From: Atherix ibis | Lineage: Eukaryota; Arthropoda; Insecta; Diptera; Athericidae | Assembly: GCA_958298945.1 (NCBI GenBank) | Contig: OY282609.1 | Coordinates: 28,679,212 to 28,743,211 of the forward strand | DNA: 64,000 bases | Reading direction: 5' to 3' | In this document: positions 56,661 through 64,000 of the stretch, piece by piece | How positions within the stretch are numbered: the first letter of the stretch is position 1 | Layout: the number at the start of each line of letters is the position of its first letter | The notes under the pieces: generated by a model | Told to the model about the DNA's origin: nothing | The model's input: the letters and a program-made list of their open reading frames with translations, nothing else | The model's database searches: none | Position numbers and translations under genes: made by a program

Positions 56661-58950
56661 CAGTTTGCCATGGGAAGGGAAAGTTTGTGTAGGTAGGAGT
56701 CCACACTTGATATCGCGAACAAACTGGATGACCACAAATGATGCTGTTGAATCTTCGAAACTATCCACCAATTCAAGGAAAAGATTCCTAAAGATTGGTT
56801 AATTGGTATTTGATTTTTTACATTTACTTGGGGTCCTAAACACCCTTAACCTCGCTCCTAACAACGTTTTCAAAATCAGGGTGTGGCTGTGACATTTAGA
56901 AATTCAGAGAAATTATGAATGAAAGTTTTTATCATTAAAAAAAAGCAGACAAAATTTATATTTTAGTAGGTGGTCGGTGTAAATAACTTATATTAAAAGA
57001 TTATAATAAGGATAATTGGGAGCCAAAGATAGTTTTAATAAGGAAATACACCGATTGACCACTCCTTCAACTTGTCAATAACACGATTTTGTTTCAATAA
57101 GACTCAGCCTTTTTGAAAAACTTTATTTATAATCAAAGTAATATTTACTTTTCATTAAAGCAATCTTAATACATTATTAGGCTCAAAATTGGAATTAGAA
57201 AATTCCACTTAATACAGATTATTTATTTGCAATTAAAATTGGTTTTTTTTTTAATTTTCTGTTATTTCAATTTATCTTATTTGTAATTGGGATTTGCGGC
57301 TTACAAATTATGATCTGTATTAATTTGCGTTCGAAATATGCCCTTGCAATTTATTTACGAAAGATGTTTGCTATTTTTTTTAAAAAATATGTTATGGTTT
57401 CTTTCCAAATGAATTTTGATTAATCCAATACAAACAAATAACGACTCAAAGGATCCACAAATCAGTTTATAATCCTTAAATAAAATAAAGTTAAATATTT
57501 TCTTCATAATAAATATACAATTTTTGGAATAATATTTTTTCAAAATGTTCCATTGAGCAGAAAATACAAGTATTCCCACATGGGGGGTGGGTTCTGATGT
57601 ACTCATAAAGTTCCACATTCGTTTTTAATGTGAAATTTCCCAACATTCATTCTATATGAATTCGTAAAATTTGTAAAAGTAAAAATAAATAAAAAGTATA
57701 TATTATTAATAATAATTTTTATAATACATTACCATGTGTTTTTTATATGTTTTTCCATATATATACGAGTATATATATGTATTTTTTTTTAGGACTACTC
57801 GTAACAAAAGTAATTTCACATGTTCTTATTTTTGCCGAAAGAATATTTTTTCACAGTAACTCCTTTTCTAATTTACCTTTTATTGTATTAAATATTTTCA
57901 CAATTTCTCTCACTAGTTTTTTTATAAAAATATTTGGTATAAAATCTTTCGGTTGATCTTTTTTCTCGTTGGGGTTTTTTTTTACAAATTTTTATTATAT
58001 CATAAATTTAAGTATTTTCAAACCCCAACAAAAAGATAAAGGAAATTTTATAAAGGAAGAGAAATAAATTTGTTGTAAAAGAATGAAAAATTGTATCATA
58101 AATTAAGGGACATCAAAAGTATTCTTGAACAACATATTTATGTGCCCCCATATTTTCCGAGTAGAAACTCGTAAAAATAAATATCTCTCAATTAAGTATT
58201 ATTATTATTAATTATAATAGCGTGTTGTTAAGTAGAAAAAAAGGATAATAAAACACTTAATAGAGAAACATTTTCTAATTTGATTCGATCATTTTGAATT
58301 TTTAAATTTTTGTTTTAAGATTTTCAAACGTTATTCTACTATAATTAATGTTTTGTAATAAATTTGACAGGTAATGTAATTTTTTTTTTAAATTTTTATG
58401 TTAGTATAATGAATATGTCAAATATTTAGACTGCAATGTTGTCACATTTTCATTTAAATATTTTTTTTTCATTGTTTGTTTTTCTTTGTGTTAACTTATA
58501 TTATTTATTATTATTTAATACAAATAGTTATAGAAAAATATTTAAAAATGTGTTAAGTTATTATTAAGCTTATTATTAGTTGAATTGTTAAAGTCCAATA
58601 AAGCTTATTATAAGTTGAAGTGTTAATTTTTTGATAAGGCCGTTAGTGTATCCGACATCTGTTATCATTTGCAACAATCACGCTACGCCATCTATTTGCA
58701 GCAATTGCAGAACAAAATTATTGCAAAATTTTAAATTTTTTTCAGAAACAATTTTTCAGAAACGATAGACGACCGCTATATACACTCATGCACACATATA
58801 AACGATATTCATGACAATTATTTGTGTGTGCGTAAGTTCGTTTTTGATATTGTTTTATTTCCATTAATTCTGAAATTTTCTCAAACTTCAACTAGGAAAA
58901 AAATTTTTGATAAAAATTTCATAGATTTCTGTTTGTTGTTTGAATTGCAG
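56661..58950. other. AT-rich stretch upstream of the gene
   Basis: No transposon or exon recognised. It includes a 10-bp perfect hairpin (CATATATATA, CGAG, TATATATATG) at 57756-57779 and a doubled AAGCTTATTATWAGTTGAA at about 58567 and 58601. The last few hundred bases, if intergenic, would hold the promoter or an upstream intron of the gene starting at 58951. Confidence 0.45.
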
Positions 58951-59317
58951 TAACATCCTTTTTGCGCGTGGATAAGTGATGTCAAACAAAATTCAGTCGT
59001 GCTGTAAAAAAGAAAAAAAACATAAAATGTAACTACACAAATTTGGTGAAAAAAACAAGTTCAAGCAAAATATTATTTTCAAAAATTTCGAAGAATTCAT
59101 ATTAAAGAAGGTGTTAAGAATATACAAAATTAAAGTGAAGATAATCAATTTTCTTTAAACAAAAACAAATGGCAATTTACTGAAGAAACAAAAATTAAAA
59201 GCACCAATTTGTTATATTATGTAAAATCGATTTGCATTTTTAAAAAAAAGAAGGAATTTATCAAAAATTTAAACAGAAAAAATGCTTGAATGTGACATAG
59301 TGTCAGTACATGTGAAT
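58951..59317 (+). CDS. Putative 5'UTR plus first coding exon (coding 59282-59317)
   Basis: An ATG at 59282 (context AAAAAATG, with A at -3) opens 12 codons, MLECDIVSVHVN, followed directly by a consensus splice donor, AAT|GTAAGC (59318). The 12 codons end in phase 0, exactly the phase in which the next exon starts (59600, GTT CAA ATT), so joining gives an unbroken frame. The exon's 5' edge is set at 58951 from a good acceptor (TTGTTTGAATTGCAG). Alternatively transcription could start inside it, at an initiator-like TTCAGTC near 58992. A short upstream ORF (ATG at 58979, MSNKIQSCCKKEKK) is present. The coding part is tiny, so confidence rests on phase match and splice signals rather than homology. 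Confidence 0.5.
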
Positions 59318-59599
59318 GTAAGCTAAAAAGAATTTAATGCTTTGTCGTTATTAAAATATTTAAAATTTAAAATAATTTTGCATAAAAAATTATATATTTT
59401 TCCCTTTTAGTTTTTAATAATACAAAGTATTATAAACTAGCGAAAAGGCCTTGACTGAACGTATTTTAATCTTAAATAAATCTTTAGTTGTTCTGAAAAA
59501 TTGTTTTTTTTATTTATTTTTAAACTAAAATTTTTATATATTATTAAAAAAAACCAAATCAGTTCTTTATTAATATTTGTGATTTATTTAAATTTTCAG
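59318..59599 (+). other. Intron 1 (predicted)
   Basis: A 282-bp predicted intron with donor GTAAGC and acceptor TTATTTAAATTTTCAG. It is strongly A/T-rich compared with the following exon. Confidence 0.55.
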
Positions 59600-59942
59600 G
59601 TTCAAATTGACAATAAAACCGAGAAACGTCGTCGAGAGCGTGAAAATCGGTGGACAGGATCTGGCCTAGACCTTTCGACATCATGTGGGGGGTCGGTGCG
59701 CGGCGCTCCAAAAACAACGAGCCGAAATTGTATAGATTCACATGGAAATACGCTGCCACCGTTAAGCCCCCAACAGACAAATAATAATTTGTCTTCACCA
59801 AATTTATCGGCCTTGACGCCAACATCAACATCAACTTCAGCATCAACGACCAGTAATGGCTCCACATCGACAACATCATCATCCACCAAGACATCGATTG
59901 GTAGTGGAACAAAATGTGATCAAAACCCTTTGACGCCATCAG
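59600..59942 (+). CDS. Internal coding exon of an unrecognised Ser/Thr-rich protein
   Basis: A 343-bp exon bounded by acceptor TTTTCAG (59593-59599) and donor CAG|GTTAGG (59943). It enters in phase 0 and leaves after the first base of a codon. It encodes about 114 residues: VQIDNKTEKRRRERENRWTG, a basic stretch that could be a nuclear localisation signal; then LDLSTSCGGSVRGAPKTTSR, a Pro/Gln/Asn segment LPPLSPQQTNNNLSSPNLSA, and a Thr/Ser-rich low-complexity run to the end. G+C near 47% and regular codon usage stand out from flanks near 22%. No stop occurs until directly after the donor (GGT TAG), as expected for read-through into an intron. Disordered N-termini of this type are common in insect transcription and signalling regulators. 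I cannot name the protein and no domain is present in this part. Confidence 0.85.
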
Positions 59943-61604
59943 GTTAGGAAATTTAACTTTTCATATTTTTTCTATATAAAACAAATATTTAAAAAAGAAA
60001 AATCTTTAAAAAAAATATCAAAAAAAAATTGATTTTTACACCTGAAAATGGATACAAAAAATTAGGGTTAAACTTTAGAATTACGAAAATACTTCTCACC
60101 TTAAAGTTTGTTTAGCAAATCACCTTTTCTTAATAGGTTTGTTATTTAGTCCTTCGGCAAATTAAAGCTTTCCCAAAATTTACTTATCCAACGTTAAAAT
60201 TATACAATTTTAATGAACAACAATTTACTTGCTCCTGTATTTATCGTAAATATTGTATTTGTTAAGAATAATTTTATTTTTAAATATGAATAAATTTTGA
60301 AATGGACCATTTTGAGGAGGGAATAAGAAAAAATTGATGCGCATGCCAACAATTTTTAGCACATCTTTGAGAATAGAAATACATTTTGCAGGACATCCAG
60401 CCAAGTTGAATTTTCTTGGAGATTATCCAAACATTTGCAATATTTTACGGTTATTATTATCTTAAAAGGAAAGAAAGATCATTTCAATTCTTGTTGGCAA
60501 TTCACTTCAAATAATTTGCATATTTTTTAGTTGAAAATTAGAGAAACAAAAATTTTTTCTTAACCAAAAAAAAGGATTAAATTATTTTCTTTTTTAAAAC
60601 CATTTTTTTTACAATCGTTATATATGGTAAAGTCTCGAAAGTCTAGACTAATGTTTATTTAATTTTAATTTAGTGTATACCTACAATTATTTGTATATTT
60701 TGGCATATTTATAGGGAAATTTCGACTACGATATAAGGCAAGTAGTGCGTGGTCCTTATTTTAGAACCTAATCATATAAGATAACAAAATAAAAATTCTT
60801 ATTTTAGAACCTAATCATATAAGCTAACAAAAAATCCACCATGGATAGTCCCTTTTTTCAATGAGTCTGAGGAGCTAAAAATAAATAAAAATTCACCTGG
60901 CTTCATAATATTTTTTTTATGTGCACAAACCATTTTATTTTTGAATATAAAAATTCTATTCTATTACCAAAATCGAATGCAAATATGGAAAAGGTAAATT
61001 TGTGCTACTATCTGCATAATCAAACTTGTTATGTTTCTCATACCTATCTGTTGAGAGATTGGATGATGGAATAAAAAAACTTATTGCGAACGTGAAGTTC
61101 TAGAGGGATGAGAGTACACCATTCAGAAGACGTGGAAGTGGCAGGGCATGTTTATAGGCTGGTATTATGGGATTGTAAGAGGGTTCTTTAACTTGATACC
61201 AGAAAAAAATTCAAGTCATGATTTTATTTAAACTTAAGACATCAAAGGTGTGAATTTATTCTGAGCACAAAAGGTCATAAGGTGGAGGAAAAGCAAACTT
61301 TTAAAAATGGGGAAAGATGGAGGAGAAAAAAAAACGTTTAAATATAATTTTATTAATTTTTTTTCTTATTAAAAATGAGTAACTGACTAGCTGAGTAAAA
61401 AACTAGGATCTGGAGAGAGGTCTTTAAGGGGAAGATTCTCGATGTTGATTGACTTCTTACTGACCATGCCCCACATTACCCTTGGGACTTTGTTGGCTCA
61501 TCTGTTGTTAATGAAGTGCCCCTTATACGTATAATCCGCCTTTGGGTAACTTCCGTGTGTCTAGCTATTTCGGTTTTATCCGCGTGCCGTTTCGTAATTT
61601 AGAT

Positions 61605-61711
61605 TTTGTGGCGTTATGTTGGTACTCAGGTCTCTCACTTATGCCGACAAGTTCGGCCATTTTGAATCTCTAGTTAATTTTTGACAGCTGCTTTGCTTGC
61701 ACGTGTTTTGG
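61605..61711 (-). repeat. Shared module beside mariner fragments, copy 2
   Basis: Reverse-oriented match to 36741-36852, covering ATGGCCGAACTTGTCGGCAT and ATAACGCCACAAA. On the minus strand the open frame MAELVGISERPEYQHNAT parallels copy 1. It lies 3' of a mariner transposase fragment, as in the other copy. Confidence 0.65.
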
Positions 61712-61945
61712 CTCGTCTTTGATTTTTGCCCATTCGAAAAAATGGATCAAAGAATCTGTTTCGGGAACAAGAAAAAGTCACAGGGGGGCCAGATCTGGGG
61801 ACTATGGTGGCTGCGGCATTATTAGTGTGTTGTTTTTGGCCAAAAATTCGCGCACAAGTAACAATCCGTGAGCAAGGGTGCAAAATTATGGAGTTCTTGC
61901 CACAGGGTAGAACGGTCAATAAGGAATATCAACTTTTATTATGGT
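61712..61945 (-). mobile_element. Mariner element G fragment with internal inversion
   Basis: The minus strand reads REFLAKNNTLIMPQPP, then SPDLAP and, one frame over, CDFFLFPK: the third catalytic block of irritans-type mariners. In an intact element the block EFLPQGRTVNKEY lies upstream on the same strand. Here it is found on the opposite (plus) strand at 61891-61932, directly beyond about 61888. The element has therefore been rearranged by inversion as well as truncated. It lies within the large intron of the right-hand gene, antisense to it. Confidence 0.78.
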
Positions 61946-64000
61946 TCAAAAGCCAATTTTTGGGAAATTATTTTTTTAACTGCACAGGTATCGGCAGATG
62001 GATTTGGTTCGTTTTTGTACCAAAATTTTTTACGGATATACGAAAATCCATGACATTGTCCAAATCCTGCCCACATTAGAAAATCTAATTTGTACTAAAA
62101 AAATTATGGCGTTTATGATCTCAAAATCCATTCGACTTTTTGTTGGGAATTTGTTAACCCTTTGAGGCATACAATTTTAGGTACTTAACATTTTTATTTA
62201 GTTTAAATATTATGAATTGTTTGTTTTTAATTAATATGAACATAAAATTGAATAAAAAAAATAGGTACAAAAATATGAAAAAACGTATAATTACTTAATT
62301 AATTTTGGTATTTTGAATTGGTTCTTCGGATTTCTAACGATATTGTTGGCTATTGCACCACGCCTTAAAAGGTTAAAAGTTAAAGGAAAATTATTTATTA
62401 AAAGACATTTGGTTAAAAGGTTAAAATCTAAAGGAAAAAAATAAATTTATTTCTTATAAACAATTTTGAGTTTTTATGTTCAATTGAATGAGAAAATCCT
62501 AGAAACCCTCAACATAATCAATTTTTGGTAAAGAAAATTAAAAATTAATATTTTAAAAATTCTACTTTCTTTCGAAACAGAAAAAAATATTTATTTTTAA
62601 GAATTAATTTATCAAAACTTGAAAAGAAATTGAAAGCAGCGTTTCTTAGTAGATACAAAATTAATCAGAAGTTAATTCATTAAAAAATTGTTAAATTTTC
62701 TTAAACGAAATAAATTCGTCGAAATTTCCTAATTAGGGAAGGTTAATACAATAATTATTTGCTATGGAAATATCAAAAGAATTCATGAATTTTATTAACT
62801 TTCTAATAATCAATTAAATAATTACGTGGAAATTCTTTTAACTACAAAATATTCTCTGTTTGACATTGTAAATTATTATTCAATAGATAATAAGATCAAA
62901 AAGTCGATGGTAGAACGTGTAGAAGATTTATAAATTGAATAGTTTGTGGGAAACTGCTAAAAAATGTTTATATTATTAAGCATCTTATTTATTCCAAGTA
63001 GTACAATATTAATTTACATGAAAAACAAGCTTACGTAAAATTTAATTTCATTAAAATTATCCTTATTCCTTATAAAAAATTAAATAGAATCATATAAAAA
63101 TACTTTAAATATTTTCGTAGAATTTTTCAGTCACAGGATAAAAAGTACAGAGAACAAAAAAAAAGGTATATAATAAAAACAAATAAAATTGTGAATTTCC
63201 ATATAAATATAAAAAAAAATATCCTTTTGAGCAAATGCAAACATTAGAAATGGGGAAGTATATTGGGATACTAGCGAGAATATGCACATAAAAAAAATCA
63301 TAGCAAACGTAAAGCTTAGGAAAAATGTGCAGAATTGCAGAAAAAAATCCCCTAAATATTGTGAATGCGAAGGAGTCTGCTCCAATTAGTGTAGTGAATA
63401 ATGCTAAGCTTTACTTTTCGAAATTAAGGGGAATAAAAAAAGAAAGCAAAAATAAAAAAACACAAGCCCCCCCAGGAAGATGGTTCTTGAATGTGAACTG
63501 CCTTTAGCCTTTTATTTTTATATAACATAGCAGCTTTGAGTGGAAAATTCTTAGTATTATGAGAGGATGTGAAATCCTTGGAAAATTTACGAATAAATTT
63601 TTTGCTATTTTTTAATAATAATATTTTTTTCATCATTTATTTCGTTCGAATAAAATGGAGATAGCGTTGAATATTTTTATTCTATTCCGTGGTAAGGTTG
63701 AATGTAAGAAGAAACACCAACTAAATGTGGTTACAGGTATAAAAAGACATCCTTATGGTATTGTGACAAACATAAAATAAAACGGTTGGAGATCACGTTC
63801 TCATGCTTTCCTCTATCCTATCCTATGTAGTAAGAAGGATAATAAAAAATTGTTTCAGTACTTCGTGAGAAATGCGTACAAATTTTAATTGGAAAACTGA
63901 AGATACCAAATATGACTTGGAGACATCCAATTAAATCCTTACATGTTCTTATATATATTAAATAGTGTCTTTTCGAATAGTTTTTGTCATTTTCTTTTTA

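Larger units (their letters stand above)
59943..64000 (+). other. Intron 2 (predicted, runs off the window)
   Basis: No further exon in the needed phase was recognised before the window ends, so this intron is at least 4 kb. It is A/T-rich and holds mariner debris at about 61.6-61.95 kb. It also holds a 43-bp-period double repeat at about 60755-60834 (CTTATTTTAGAACCTAATCA) and a doubled AAAAGGTTAAAA(G/T)TTAAAGGAAA-like motif near 62364 and 62414. ORFs at 63105-63636 show no motif. Confidence 0.6.

Noticed and set aside
59501..59599. ATG at 59501 extending the right-hand exon upstream as MFFLFIFKLKFLYIIKK...
   Set aside because: The added residues are Phe/Ile/Lys-rich, match the A/T-rich intron composition, and end exactly at a consensus acceptor TTTTCAG. 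The composition changes sharply at 59600. It is read as intron.
59559..59939. Minus-strand ORFs of 126 and 95 codons opposite the coding exon
   Set aside because: They are antisense shadows of the plus-strand exon, which has correct splice signals and a natural low-complexity protein; the minus frames have none.
61726..62079. 117-codon plus ORF at 61.7 kb as a host gene
   Set aside because: Its central part EFLPQGRTVNKEYQ is mariner transposase and its first part is the antisense of another mariner piece. The remainder is unrecognised. It is a chance fusion over a rearranged element.
1..64000. LTR retrotransposons, endogenous viruses, polydnavirus-like or toxin genes
   Set aside because: No gag/pol protease, integrase or envelope-like motif and no long terminal repeats were recognised; all RT pieces belong to non-LTR elements.

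Overview
This is AT-rich, intron-rich, repeat-laden eukaryotic DNA with no operons and no long ORFs. The set of transposon relics (mariner and Tc1, plus Jockey-type and R1/LOA-type LINEs) and a short ND3-like mitochondrial insert point to an insect, most likely a fly. The species cannot be named from sequence alone. About 75% of the window is low-complexity A/T sequence in which nothing can be recognised.

Layout. 1-13.6 kb: a mariner relic on the minus strand (1627-2740) with a perfect 34-nt inverted repeat at its 5' end; a SINE-like tRNA-derived element; a second-family mariner (about 4.49-5.2 kb, minus); a mariner with both ends and TA flanks visible (5737-6735, plus); an R1-type 3' tail, a second SINE-like copy, a Jockey RT scrap and a MITE-like copy (8.1-8.74 kb); a degenerate 0.43-kb tandem duplication (10.3-11.0 kb); a Tc1 scrap next to an ND3-like numt (12.88-13.28 kb). 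14.3-24.8 kb: an R1/LOA-clade RT relic (minus), a 270-bp long-TIR MITE (17952-18221), an R1-clade C-terminal relic (plus), and two LINE relics lying end to end (23.4-24.7 kb). 27-37 kb: an unnamed dispersed repeat, a MITE-like element, and scraps of mariner and Jockey. 42.4-44.0 kb: an R1-clade LINE relic in which a segment of the RT palm domain of about 207 bp is tandemly repeated four times. 47-57 kb: a mariner relic, a tandem duplication of about 0.5 kb, the second copy of the unnamed repeat, a longer Jockey relic and an RNase H relic.

The only convincing host gene begins near the right edge on the plus strand. A putative 5'UTR plus first coding exon (coding part 59282-59317) joins in phase to a clear internal coding exon (59600-59942). 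This encodes a basic stretch followed by a Ser/Thr/Asn-rich low-complexity N-terminus. The gene continues beyond the window through an intron longer than 4 kb. I do not recognise the protein. Everything upstream may be intergenic, or introns of upstream 5'UTR exons.

The elements do not form a pathway: nearly all are dead, nested or truncated transposons. The most unusual feature is the amplified RT segment at 43.1-43.9 kb. No new multi-gene system was found.
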